The notes under the pieces are model-generated. The model was not told the DNA's origin. It saw only the letters and a program-made list of their open reading frames with translations, and made no database searches. The position numbers and the translations under genes are program-made. 64,000 nucleotides of DNA from contig NC_133115.1 of the NCBI RefSeq assembly GCF_022965805.1, positions 33,595,321-33,659,320 of the forward strand, given 5' to 3'. Shown here piece by piece: positions 24,301 to 37,926 of the stretch; position 1 is the stretch's first letter; every line of letters begins with the position of its first letter. The stretch is from Primulina eburnea (taxonomy: Eukaryota; Streptophyta; Magnoliopsida; Lamiales; Gesneriaceae).

Positions 24301-27300
24301 TGAATAGCATTTTGAATGATCATACTTTGATACAATACCTTGAAGCAGGAGTTGAGACTAAAGCATCGATCATCACTGGGGTGAGAGCCGTCCCTTTCAT
24401 AAATGCTGACCACCCAGTCAACTGAGTGGGAATAGTATGTGGTAGTTGGTTGATGTGCACATCTACATAGCCCGGCCAGAAATAAGCCGATGTGTCCAAA
24501 AGATTTCTGGCTACGCAAGTGTCAACAATTAAATGATATAGGCTACCAGCTGCAGGATAGGACTAGGATAAATCACTACCACACCATAAAAAAAATTAGA
24601 GAAATCAACTGTTCGAGCACTAAGCTAATTAGTAGGTTGAAAACTTCTTGATAATTAAGTATTATAGCACTCAATAAGTCATTTTTGATAACTTATATGA
24701 AAAACGCACATCCTCGGACGACAAAAGCTACATCATAGGCCTTGAATCTTAAAGAGATAAAAAAAAACTCACAACAATTAATCGGTGTATCTGATGTGGT
24801 GATGCAATCATGATATGCAGTTCCAACATTGATGCCAGATACAAACAACATTGCTTTAGCAGCAGCCTGATTGGCAGCAGGAATGACCGACTCAGGCGGG
24901 GCTAGCAAGCTTTGATAATTACGCAGATTCTGTAGACTTAATACCAAATCGGTACGACGCTTCTTAGAAACTTGTTGTTTCCTTCCCATACCACTATTTG
25001 ATTCATTTGTTGCCACACTTTCCTCTTCCTCGACAAGATCAGCAACCACAAGTGTTGTGACAGACAATAACATGCACAAGCGGGTATTTAGTCGGGGCAC
25101 AGGTCCTTCAATGGGATCCCTCTCCTAAAAGTTAAGATCCAACTCAATCAGCAACAAAAACAATGTTGAAGAATCATGGCAAGAGCATCTAAAGTTCACT
25201 AAAGCCAGAAAATTACACCCACTGTATCGAGACATCCCCTGTCAGCATGATAGTGTTTATTCTTTTGATTGCAAAGAGAACAAGATCAAGTACAAATCTG
25301 TAAAACAGCAGTATATACTTTCATGAAAGCACAGAACTGTGGAAACCACGCTAAAGAAGTGTCTAGTCATAAACAAGTTCCTTAGCTAACATATGTTACA
25401 CATGTCACGGACTAAAAAAACATCCTCTAAAAGGTTTACTTGAAAACATTCCGCAAAAACATAAGCTAAACAGTCAAAGTCCGAGTGATTTATTCCTCAC
25501 CCGCTGGACAAGGCGTAGGGCAGCCATCCAAAGTCCAAGAAATATTTCATGCCACGAGGTGGCATTAATTGCTTGAAGGGACTTAACTAAACCTGAAAAG
25601 GTGAATACCAAATTACAAAAGCTCTACATAAATCTTTTAGTTTTTTTGGAACTGAAAAAAATAAGATTAATGGACGGTGACTTTACCAGTAATGATTTCA
25701 ATGGCACTTGTTGCATTAACTCCCGAACCATCCATTGCATCTTCAAAGAATAGATCCAGAGGAAGCCAAAGTCCAGACCGACTAGTACCAAGACAGAGAC
25801 CAGCAAAAGCAGACAGAGGCCTGGATTGCACCATCAGGTGAGACTGAATAAATGAACGTACTTGAAAATGTTGAGACATAATTTTGCTAGTATCTGATGT
25901 TAACAGCAGAAGAATCTCCACTGTACTGGATTTCGAATTTCTCAAAGCTGATGAATTTGTTACAAGCAGCTGCACTCGCCGGGTAAAGCTTTCCCACTGT
26001 TTGAACCTGATAGAGACAAATTATTGAAACAGTTGCCCAAATAAATCTAATAACTAGACTATGGACACACAATAAAATGACAGTCGTGTACATAAAAAAG
26101 AACCAAAAAAAAGGCTCTCAATATCAAGGTTTCTTGTTATAGTCCCAGACAATTGGTTGTAATGATTTATATAATTTATTTTCAATTGATGTATCAAACT
26201 CCAAATGAGACACTTCGATATCGAGTATAAATACTTTAATATAGAGTTGATGTGATGGGGGCAAAGTTAAAAACTCAAATCAAGTTACTTCAACTCAGGC
26301 GCACAACACAAAATGAACCACTCCAAGCACACAAATTTGGAAATGAAATTTTATAAGCACTAAAATCCTGACATGTTTTGGCGTGCCAAGTAAAGTATCC
26401 TGGAAGTTGTCTTGTTTTGCAGAAACTGCCCAATCAGCTCAATGACCACGATGGAATTAATAGCTTGTAAACTCTGTCTATGTTCTTTCCTTTTCTCATC
26501 ATGCATATTATCAACATCTAAATCCATATCTTGAGGTTTAACTGGCCATCTAGAGTTGTTCTCTGGCGTAAGTTCCAGTAATCCTTCATCATCCAGTGTA
26601 GTGTCAACCAACTGCCAAACAAGGGAAAACACAAAGAGAACCAAGAGAGTTCCAGATTCATTTGTTTGCATATCAAGTATCTCGGAAAAATGAAGTATTT
26701 CGTCTAAAGAATTCATGGTCCTGCATGTTAGAATTGGGCAGCAAATACATCAGAAACTCGGATCACATCATCAAACATATGGATTAAGTAGAAATTGCAT
26801 GTAAACATAATGAATGACCAAACAATGTTGTAGCAATTTCATAGTTCCAGTGAAAGTAAGCTGTTTGTGTCATGAAATGAAAAGCATTATGTGGGATTCG
26901 ATGTTTCCAAACAGCCTAATATGCGATATTTATAGAAGGAAAATCTTCATTATAATTCTCTTTGGTCAAAGGCAGTAATATTGGTATGTGGTAAAGAGCA
27001 ATTGTGATGGCGACTATTTGCACACCTGTTTTCTTACTAAGAAGTTGTAAGTTGACTTCTTTGCATTGTAATTGTCCTACTTTTGCAAGCTCACACGTAC
27101 CAGTTTGTTATATAGAAGACGTACATAAACAATTTAGTTATACATTTGCCTACAAGATGTCATTTAAGTGATAAAGGGACTTGACTGGCAAGCATAGAGA
27201 TTCAAGGATAAATTGATATTGAGGATGATAAATTATAATAGAAATCAAGTAATCTCTTCTTAAACTTAGAGTTACTGATTCACGTGATTGGTTGAAATCT

Positions 27301-29003
27301 AAGTACTCAGGAAACGAAAAACAATTCAATGCAATTAAATATCAGGTACTCACTTCTGATGGTTTGGCAAATCTGTGTTTTCCTTCAGTGAGAAAGCATG
27401 TAATTTAAGGAGTTCCAGATAAAGCCTGAATGCTGTTGGACAGGACCGGCGACAAGAAACTGTCCTGTTCACCGATTAAGATACAATGAAAGTAATGAAC
27501 CACCACATTCAGGATATAAACACATGGAAAATATGTTCATAAAGCTCTCCATCATGTTTCACATTATAATGGAACTCGTAGACCCCAGAGACCCGAGATC
27601 ACATTATCAGTGCGAAGACGTGCACAAAATTCTATCTATTTCAATACTCAAAGCAAAATGTTGCTTTCTTTGATATTAAAATACATTGCAAACATTGTGA
27701 ATTCATTTGAGGATCCAGCTCAAACATGCAGGTGATAAATTAGAAAGCTACCTCACTATCCAAGAAGTAAAGCAACCAATATAGTACGATCAAAAACACA
27801 TTAATAGTTAAACTTAGGCAGAGAAAATCTAGATTCACCATTCCTATTACGAATACGGCAAACATTTTTGCTCTATAATAAATGTGCATATGTAAAACAA
27901 AAGGAGAAAAGAAATCAACGGTGACTTCTTGTTAGATACTTAAATGACTAGATGATTTTTTTGCGCCAATTAAGAACATTTTCAACACAAGAAAATTTAT
28001 GCCACCCCGGGAAAAATTCTGTACTTCTATAAAGGCAAGATAATTAACATAACCACGGCCTTAGAAATTACAAGATTGTTGAAGGAAACTGAAGATATGG
28101 TATTAGGAAGTAAAGCTGATTCCTAGAAAAAATGCACAATGAATACCGCGAATTTCTGAACACATCATCAATAGTACTGTTTGCAACTTGGCCTTCGGCA
28201 ACTTTCTTCAAATGTCATCAACAATTTGCTAGTGGAATCCACCAGTTAGTAGAAACTGATTCTATTATACAGGGAGTAATGCACATCTTGTTCAAAACAA
28301 AAAGTATTAATGGCCCCACGTGATTTGTATTTTATTTCAGATGTTCGAGCGACCATCTTGTAGAAAAAAGCACCGGGAGTTCTACTACAGGTATGTAGCA
28401 TAGAATCATCCGTAGAAACCCGCAATACACCAGTAACGAGAAAGTTCATAGAAAAGAAAGAGTTGCTATAGAAATCTCCATCACAGATTAATCGTCCAAA
28501 CGAGGTAAAATGTAATAACGGAACAGACTTACAAGACTGATATCAGTAGAGATTAGATCATATAACAATTCAATGTGATACACCTCCTTCAGACAAGGGT
28601 CAGAGTATCAAGAACCAAATGTAATAAAGATTGAAACTTTGCTAAAAAAACACATGGAACAGAGTACACAAAAATAAAATTTAAAAAAAGGTGTCCGAAG
28701 TAAGAAACAAATTAATGAGGACCTCGTTGAGAGGAGACCAAGAACAAGCAAGGGAGGCACAATCTTCAGCGCCAAAGCTTTTTCCAAGATCTTCCATGCA
28801 GTCGGCACGTTGTTCTCCCAAAAAATGTGGGACACTAAAAGGTCAGCAAGTTCAATAGAAGGTAAAGAGATTCCAACAGAGGTCAGATTCGAGGACACCT
28901 GCGCGGCCCATAACAATGGGTCCCCGCCCTTTTCTTGTGCCACCTTTGTTAGCTCCAGAACAGTGTCCCATGTGCTGCAATTCCACCGGGTCGTCACCTC
29001 CAT
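21308..29003 (-). CDS. MED33: Mediator subunit 33 (REF4/RFR1 family), 12 exons
   Basis: Exons in transcript order: 29003-28723, 27464-27354, 26720-26373, 26006-25687, 25592-25501, 25124-24773, 24549-24339, 24134-24020, 23947-23786, 23519-22859, 22762-22556, 22428-21308. They sum to 3,981 bases: 1326 aa plus stop, close to the ~1,300 aa of Arabidopsis MED33A/B. All junctions are GT-AG with matching phases. Family blocks include the N-terminal TTRWNCSTWDTVLELTK, SCRRSCPTAFRLYLELLKL, INATSWHEIFLGLWMAALRL, DTSAYFWPGYVDVHINQLP, STDERIAAASILCGATLSRG and the C-terminal WTQKAKRWSDFLVFSASRTVF. MED33 proteins are all-helical plant Mediator subunits; REF4 and RFR1 repress phenylpropanoid/lignin pathway transcription in Arabidopsis. 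By remembered locus order this is the MED33A (At3g23590) type. No disabling lesion is visible. Confidence 0.96.
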
Positions 29004-29221
29004 TGCTAAAGCACAAGTTTTTTCATCGCTTCATGTTGAGCTGAGTTTTTTTTATCCAGAAAAACTGAGTGCGTATGCACGTATATTTTGAGGTAAACAA
29101 CCGGCAAACTTGAAGATTGATGCAATGTGATTGGAATCAAATGCGAAAGCCAAACTGATCAAGGGCAGGCTTCAGACCTTACACGAAAAAGGTAGATGGA
29201 AAAAGAGAACAAGAGAGGGAG

Positions 29222-29227
29222 TATATA
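29222..29227 (-). promoter_or_regulatory. Candidate TATA box of MED33
   Basis: CTCTATATAC on the minus strand, about 220 bases upstream of the start codon. It is a plausible TATA box, but AT-rich sequence produces such matches often. Confidence 0.35.
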
Positions 29228-29514
29228 GAGACTGAGCAATTTGCGTTGGTTCAGTTGGTGTATGGTGGTTGCGTTGCTTACTGTTGTATTTAGCTTAGGC
29301 GGAGGATATTATTGTCTCCTGGTTTCCTGTTTATTGCAGTGTTAGGAATTAATTATTATTGCACTTATCTGTTTATTCAGAAAGGTCAAACTTATCCGTA
29401 AATTATTTTTCATTTATCTAGTCATAATTTTTCGTGAATTTTTAAGTTAATATTTATCTTTTCTTTTCAATAAAATAAAATGTTATTTCCTTCACAATAT
29501 AATACAATGGATAA

Positions 29515-29686
29515 CGAATAGACGATCTTACGAATTTTTATCTATGAGACTGGTCAACTATACCGATATTCACAATAAAAAGTAATATTTTTAGGATAAA
29601 AAATAATATTTTTTTATGCATAACATATATAAGAGATCTGTCTCATAAAATACGATTCATGATATCGTCTCACACAAATTTTTGCT
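29515..29686 (+). repeat. Fold-back MITE-like repeat, copy f
   Basis: Landmarks: GACGATCTTACGAATTTTTATC, GAGACTGGTCAAC, ACCGATATTCACAATAAAAA, AGAGATCTGTCTCATAAAATAC, ATCGTCTCACACAAATTTTTGC. Moderately diverged; the outer left end is lost. Confidence 0.75.
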
Positions 29687-29997
29687 ATGGATTAATACGA
29701 GGATCCATCATATAGATTTATATTTCTATGATTTTTCGTGTTGATACGAAGATAGAAACCAGCAGGTAAAAATATATCTATATTTATACTTTATTAAAAT
29801 AAGAGTTCTTTTTTTAAAAAAAAAAATTCAAAAATTCAAATTTAAAATAACTTCTTATATAAGTTACGAGTGATGATTAAAGCAGAACAAATGAGAATTA
29901 AGCAAACGAAAGGTGCAATCAACCAGAAAATTTAAATTATATATTGTCAATTAATCCAACATAAAGATGGTTTGATTATAATTTTGAGAGTACATCT

Positions 29998-30160
29998 TTT
30001 ATAGAACGTCTCACGGATCTATATTCATGAGACGAATCGACCCGACTCATATATACCATAGAAAACAATATTTTTAACATAAAAAATAATATTTTCTCGT
30101 GAATTGGGTCGAGTAGAAGATCTATTTCATAAATTGATCCATGAAACAGTCAGATTTTTT
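29998..30160 (+). repeat. Fold-back MITE-like repeat, copy g (diverged)
   Basis: Contains ACGTCTCACGGATC, CATGAGACGAATCGACCC, AACATAAAAAATAATATTTT, GAATTGGGTCGAG and a right end of CATGAAACAGTCAGATTTTTTG. It is clearly related but belongs to a more divergent subgroup. Confidence 0.6.
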
Positions 30161-32754
30161 GTGTGTAATTTTGGAAGAAATGTGAGACAGCAACACCTTC
30201 AAAATGACCAATTCTATCCTACACCAGGTGAGGTACTCTCCTTTACTTTTTTTTTTTTACGCGTGTCTTTTTTTTATTATTATTATTACATTTCACACTA
30301 CTTTAACCTAAATCAACCAAACTAATCATTAAACTAATTTCGTTTAATGTATATAACATGTGTTATATCATTATATTATTATTATTATTCTCAAAATTTA
30401 AAATTTAATATTTTATATTTAAAAATTATGTGAAATTTTTTTTTATAGTAAAACTTTTAGGTTTGAGGTTTGAGATTTTCATTTTTATTATTTTTATTTT
30501 TGTGGTAGAATCATATGAAATGTAAAAAATCAATATTTTAAAATTTAATTATTATAAGAAATTCTATGTTCTACCCATTTATATACGCTAATAAAATTAT
30601 TGTAGCTATTTTTAAATGCTATACATGTATTAATGTATATATTATTTAGTGACAGGGAGTAAATCTCCCGGAGTAGGATAGAATTGTCCCTTCAAAATCA
30701 AGGATAATAGTATCCTTTTTCAGTCATATAATTTGGGGTTGTTCCATTATTAGAAAATTGATTAGGAATCAATTAAAACCTCAATTAGTCTCTAATCCAC
30801 CCAATTCTGAATACCATCATTTTTTTTTTTGCAAGAAATAGAGAGAGTGGTTAGGGTTAGGTGGAGATGAAGACATATTGAAATCCCCATCAAAAGTTGG
30901 TCCTTGCATGATAGTGCTTTAGGTATGTATCATTACAAAGTTTCTCTTTTTATTAATTATTATTAATTTTTAAAAATAATAAGTTTATGTTTTTGTTACA
31001 ACTTCTTTTCAGTGAAGCAAAACTATTATTTTATGGTGTGGCAGCTTTTTATTGTTGTTTTTAAAGATGTCCATATCATGGGATTGGTTGGTGAGCCATA
31101 GTAATTAATTTAGTAAATGTTTTTGGTAATTGTGATTAGTTATAACTTTTTTCCCCCTAAAATAAACATGATACACACACTCATATACATATAACTTTCA
31201 AGTTTTCATTAACTCTAGAACAATGTCTTTTTTTAAAAAAAAATTTATTTATCAAAATAGAAAAATTTCCAAACCTAGTATCAAATATTTTCAGTGAAAG
31301 TATGTTCGTTTCTAAATTCAAATCTTATATTGTTCATTTTACCAAGTGTCTTGTTGAAATAAATAGTATTTTTTAAAACGATAGAACTATCAGCAGCTAC
31401 TCTGTAATGCGCGTGTATCGGATAAATATCGGGCTAACACAGTAACATATAAATCACGTTAGTCAGATAAACTAAATATCAAAGAAATACGTCATCACTT
31501 TTTTGAGCATTATTATTTACTTATATTCGGATTATATCAATAGTAAGAATAACTATGGTCCTTTTTAAAGAAATGCTTCATGAGAACTTCTTTGGGTGAA
31601 ATTTTTAGTTCGTCTACACGCATGCATACATAAATACATACAGATGACTATCCTTTGAAGAGGTCCGAGTTGGTAAGATTCATTTGATCATTGATGGCAC
31701 ATACTTTTAAACTAGTTAAAGAATTTTTTTAAATTTTTTTTTAGAGAAATGCAACCATATGGTTGGATATCTTCGATTTTTAAGTAGATACAATCTTCCT
31801 TGAATTACGTGATATCGATTTCTAATATCTTTTTCTCTTGATAATTAAACTTTTCCACATATGACACATTTAGTAATTGAAATAACACTAGTAACTAGCT
31901 AATTAAAGGATAAATCTGCAAGCTTCCATCAGATTAGGACACAACACCTCACGTTCTTGTTCCGGTAAAAAAACAGCGCAAAAAGTGGTATTAGGAGCAA
32001 ATAAATGACATGAAGAATGAGGGACTTGCACCAGCAGAAGTGGGTGCATATTTCAACACTAATCGCCTTCCACAAATTTAAATCTTCTAGCATTACGATA
32101 TGATCGAACCTACATTGACTCGATACCCTTGCATTGCATGATTCATAATCGGATGTGATACTGAATTTCATCGACGATTCTAAGTAACAGTGGATAAAAA
32201 TATTGTTTATTTAAGCTTGACGATAAGAATAAAATATATTATAATTTCGACATATTGAGAGTTGATCGAGCCGACAATTAAACTCTTTGTCCTAAACAAG
32301 ATGTAACAATCACTATTTTGAGATAATATCGTTACAAATATGAGAATCCACAAATCCTCTGAAAATTTCTTTTCATGTTTAAAGATTTATTATAGAAAAT
32401 GTACTGTTTTACTTTTATATATCTAGAAGTTTAAAAGAAGCCAAATTTTTTGGTTTCTGAAGAAGTATTTTCAAAATATTTTTTCTAACAACAATTTCCA
32501 CATCCAAATATCAACATTTTTCAAGAAAAGATCAAAAGAAAAGGAACCAAGGTAATTTGGCCACTCTAGAGTAATAGTATCAACACATTTTCTCAGTTTA
32601 GCCCATATTATTCTGTAGAAAAATCCGCTTAACTTTTTGCTGATCCCAAGCCCACAAAACCAACCCAAATGGCAAATCATATCGAACTTAAACTCCCCAG
32701 TTAACTTTTGATCAGATGCTGACATGAAGGCAGACGGCATGCCATCATACTACA

Positions 32755-32762
32755 TATAAATA
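32755..32762 (+). promoter_or_regulatory. Candidate TATA box of the dienelactone-hydrolase-like gene
   Basis: TATAAATA about 270 bases upstream of the start codon at 33033. It is a textbook plant TATA sequence at a usable distance; the transcription start is unknown. Confidence 0.35.
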
Positions 32763-33032
32763 TTGATGACAGACAATCTATTTTATTTTATTTTAAATGA
32801 AGATCGGCATGGAGCAGGACTTATATTTTTAAATGTAAAAGAAAGCACCAGGAACGTGAATCATATGCTGTCTATTTGTCTTCTCTTCACCAACAGAGAA
32901 TATCCTAATTAATGTTCGGAATTTATTTTTTTTCAAACTTTTTGCACACACCCGAGGTCACTCAAAAACTCATAATAGATTGGTAAAACCAAATATTTAT
33001 TTGCTCGAGGAGAGGAGAGGAGAGGTCGAAAA

Positions 33033-36000
33033 ATGGCAGGGAAGCAGTGCTGTGAGAACCCACCAACTCTAGATTCCAGTAGCGGAATAGGCTATGTGAA
33101 AGAACTTGGAGGCCTCAACTGCTATATCAATGGCCCTGCTGATTCCAAGCTTTCAGTGGTATTAATTGCTGATGTTCATGGTATGTGCACTTTCTTGAAA
33201 CTTTTTATCATGGGCTGCTGCAAAGTTTCAATTTTTCTTCTTGGATTTTATGTGTATAAATACAAATGTGCGATATGTATTCAGAATTCGTTTTCGATCG
33301 TAATTCGTAAACGATAGTCTTGTAATTTAGTTTGTTCCCTCTTTTAATATTTCGCTCGTTGCTTTATGTAGGATATGAGGCTCCTAAATTGAGGTGCTGC
33401 TTCTTTCTCTACTTCTTTTGTTGTATTTCAAACTTTAATGGTTAAAATCATATAATTTAAAATCTATATCTAATAATTATTAAATGAGTTTATTTGATAT
33501 TTACTATATAATCTTATTCGAACGTGCATTTCTTTACATATATATGTTGATTTATTTATTATTTTAAAACTTATTTAACAAGAAAATAATAGTCATCAAT
33601 GTTAGTCTACCAAAGATCGATATATAGAATTTATTATCCATGATATATAATTGTACAAATAAAAAGTAAAAAAATTCTTTAGGAAGTTAGATTAAATATT
33701 AGGCAAAAACTTGTGTGAGACGGTCTCACGGATCGTAATTGTGAGACGGATCTCTTATTTGGGTCACTCATGAAAAAGTATTACTTTTTATGCTAAAAGT
33801 ATTACTTTTTATGGTGAATATGGGTAGTGTTGACCCGTCTCACAGATTGAGATCCGTGAGACGGTCTCACATGAGACCTACTCTAAATATTATGAGTTAT
33901 ATTTTGCTATTAATATTACTATTTCATTTGTTTTAATATTGTTTTAATGAGTTAATCACGGTGATTTTAAATTTATAATTGGAAAAATTTTCTATCATCC
34001 ATATATTTATATGTACTAGAAAAATGCACGTGCGTTGCACGTAAAAAACTAAACTACCGAAAATATATGTACTAAATTTTAATAATATTTAAATGAATTA
34101 AAACATGGTTAATAACATTTATCAACTGAAACAAACTAAGTCATAAAAAATAAAAAAATCATGACCATAGACGGTATATAAATCAGAGTAAATATCTTAT
34201 CCACTTGACAAACTTTCAAATATGCTTCTTGGTTGATTTTGACAACTCAACAGCTCTTTGTCGTAGTTTGTTATAATATACATATAACTATTTTGATATG
34301 CTCAACAAGTATCTGATCGTCTTTAACATCTATTATGTTATTTACAATTCTTATCCGGGATCTGACATGCTCGTAGTTTGCTTCTTTATCACGACATTTT
34401 TTCGATTTTCTATATTGTTTTTATTTGATAATCTTATTTTTCCGACTATTTTTTTGTTGTTAAATGATTTTTCAGCTTTTGACAATTATCAACTATAACT
34501 CTTAAGAAAAAATGCTTTTACTCGTGATTAATTTTCAATTGTGACTAAAAGTATTTATAACATATATATTCTTCAACAACATAACCAATGAATGGTGTTG
34601 CACCTTCTTCAAATATTGTGATATTTGGGATATCATTTTTATATATTTAGTATCAATATTATCAACATATAGCTGTAAGGTCAATAAATTTTTAACAACT
34701 ATTTCTCAATCAGTGTAAGAAAAATACTTGAAATATCTTCAAATGGCTATATCTTAGAATTGTGTCCTCATTTAATTTGACACAATTCAAGAAAGTCATC
34801 TTGATCGTCATTTTTTGGAAGCTTTGAAATAATGATTGCGAGCATCATGTCATGAGGATGATATAGTTTCAATCTCATTTGTTGCGTTTAGAACATAATA
34901 TTATATTATTCATTGAAATAAAATAAATTTTCTTCTATCGAGTTTATATTTTGTTTTATAATATTTTATATCTTGTGGAACGACATACAAAATTAATTAT
35001 TGTATTTTAAAAAGCTTGAGAAGAGGTACGAATAATGTAATTAGATATGCATATGAGATATCATTCAAATATATGTCAAAGTATTTGTCTTATTCAATAT
35101 CTCATCTAATAATATAACCATTTAGATTTGATGAGCATTTTATGATAGTCAAAATTAATTTGATGAAATATTGTAGAATTTTATTTGAATTTCAATATTT
35201 TGCTAAGTGAATTTATTTGACGAAGAGTTTTCTATGCTACCATCGTATATGTTATGAATTAGCTAATTAGACAATTTGACTAAAAAAAGAGACAAAAACA
35301 ATCTCGTATTACCTCGAAATATATCGAGATAATATTGGAGAAAATAAAGTGAAACTGACTCAATGTCTCAATAAAATGCACAGAATTGATCTGTTATATT
35401 GTGTCAACAAAGTTTTAGAATTGTTCCCATACCATTATAAATAGAATGAGAATTATGCACAATTTGTTTTTCATGTATTTCTTTTTCTAAATGAAGAATT
35501 TTTTCTTTTTGAAAAAACTATTTTATTGAGAAATATTGACATTTTACATGACATTCATATGTCGCACAACCATGAAGTAGCAACATAATCATTATATAAC
35601 ACTTAACGTACACATACAATTCTTCAATTCTTTCGTCATTATGTTTCGTTGAAATTTAAATCTGAATCATTCTTGATCTTAACATTTTGCTTTAAATATG
35701 ATTTAATATATATGTATATGTTTCATGTTACTTAATTATACCTAATTTCAAATATCTATAAAAAATGTGCTTGAATTATATCATACAGAAATTAGGACAT
35801 AGTATGTAGGACCGAATACTTGCCGCTTTACCAAAAGCTATAGCTAGTAGTAACGGTGCAACTCAAATCTTTTAAATCGCACAGCAGCTCAAGCACCACA
35901 GTTCGGCCGCTCAAGCAAGCAGGGACAATTATTGCATCCAACAATCTTCCTCCCAATAATTGCACTCCTTGCAATCAATGGGAATCGAACCCGTGACCTT

Positions 36001-37885
36001 GGCTCTGATACCAATTGTAAGACCGAGCGCTTGCCGTTTTACCAAAAGCTATAGTTAGTAGTAATTGTGCAACTCAAATCTCTTAAACCGCGCAGCAGCT
36101 CAAGCACCACGGTTCGATCGCTCTACCAAGTAGGGACAATTATCGCACCCAACATAGTAACACACAACATTATTTTTTTTATTTAACATGTATTTTTTTT
36201 TCATCAACTATGTTTGTCAAAACTTTTTTGTTCAAAATTTGACGCATTTCGTAGACTATATGTATGAAAAACCAAGAAATTATATAATTCACAGAAACCA
36301 TTTACTATTCTCTTCGAAGAACAGAAGACACAAAATACGTGGCTTTGATTGATGTACTCTCATACTTATTTTTATATAAACAACAAGACACGTCATATAA
36401 TATCAGAAAAATCAATTATCGCCAACAATACTAACCAAAACGAATAAAAAAATCATAACACAAACAACCTCGACAAGAAAATAAATGATAACTCAAAGTT
36501 TAAAAATAATTTATTTAGTACAATAACAAAAAATTTGAACTATATACGAGCAATAAAAAGCATAAATCACTCTCAAATTAAATATTAACTCATATTATTC
36601 ATAATCTGTAGAAATTTTCCAATATTTTTTTCAAATAAAGAGAAGAAGCCTTATTAAAGTCATCGTTTTATAGATATTCATTCCACTTCTTTAAAAAACA
36701 CATGAAAAATGGTGCCTAGAAATCATAATAAAACTATTTAGAAAAGCAGCCGTAAAAATATAATACAAAGTCACACAATTTTTCTTAAACCATAGAAAAA
36801 TATTAGACTATTGACTAACTATATCTAGCAACAACAAAGCATGCGTTAACTTGTGATATAATTAAAATTTAGAATCATGCATAATCATTGAATTAGAGCA
36901 AAATCGCATGCCAAAAATCTACTGGATATTATATATTTTAATAATTTATCCATATTTGTCGTTCACCAGAGGACTCTTAGACCTACCAAATTTTGTAGTT
37001 CACCTATTATTTTCATGATAAATAATATTACAAAAATAATATAAGCAAGAACATAAAAACTCAAATTAAAATGCCTTCTATCAATTTAAGTAAAAAAAAT
37101 CGATTAGAGAATATAATAATGTCGTAAAAAATTTAAATATTGATTTATAGACAGAAGTTTGAAAATACATTTGCCCCAATAAATAAAAAATGTTATCTCT
37201 TGATATTCTGAGACATAAGGTAAAAACGAAGAAATATTTCAATCTTTTTAATATTTTCTAAGTCACTTCAAACTAAGTGATCAAATGGAGCATATTATTT
37301 AGTAATATTCATTTAGCAGCATTTGTAAAAAAATTGACCAAATAACTTAAAAACAGTGTTTGAAATCACTTAAAGACAAATATTTCTCTCAATCACATAT
37401 CTCTATTGACACTTAAAAGTCTGAAAATATTTTTATTCTAAATGGGAGAAAGAAATTTTGTTTGACATTAATATTTATAAATAATTTATTTTTATTCAAT
37501 CCGACTCATTTCCCTTTGTCTTCCTGTTATTATTTGACGGCAATGTATAAATTTAAGTAACTAAAATTAAATTTAAAGTAAATTAAAATAATAATTAGTT
37601 TGATTGAGTTAAATACACTATTAATAATCTTATTAAACTAAGATAAAAAAAATGAATTAAATAACACCATTAACATGACAAATTGTAAAACAAAAAAATA
37701 ATATAATAGTAAGCTCACAAATGAAAGTCATATACTTAATAGATTAATAATAGATAATATATTATTCAGTAATATGTATTTAGCATCATATATTGAAAAT
37801 TGATTAAAAAAATATGTATTAATGATTATTATTAAATGAAGGTAAGGCTATTTATGTAATTTCACAATTCACATTCATATATTTA

Positions 37886-37926
<41 letters not shown>

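Larger units (their letters stand above)
29228..33032. other. Divergent intergenic region between MED33 and the hydrolase gene
   Basis: About 3.8 kb with two diverged fold-back repeats (29515-29686, 29998-30160) and otherwise unclassified AT-rich DNA. The 30640-30930 segment is less AT-rich and includes GAGAGAGTGGTTAGGG followed by TTTAG/GTATGT; it could be a noncoding exon, but I cannot identify it. Confidence 0.45.
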
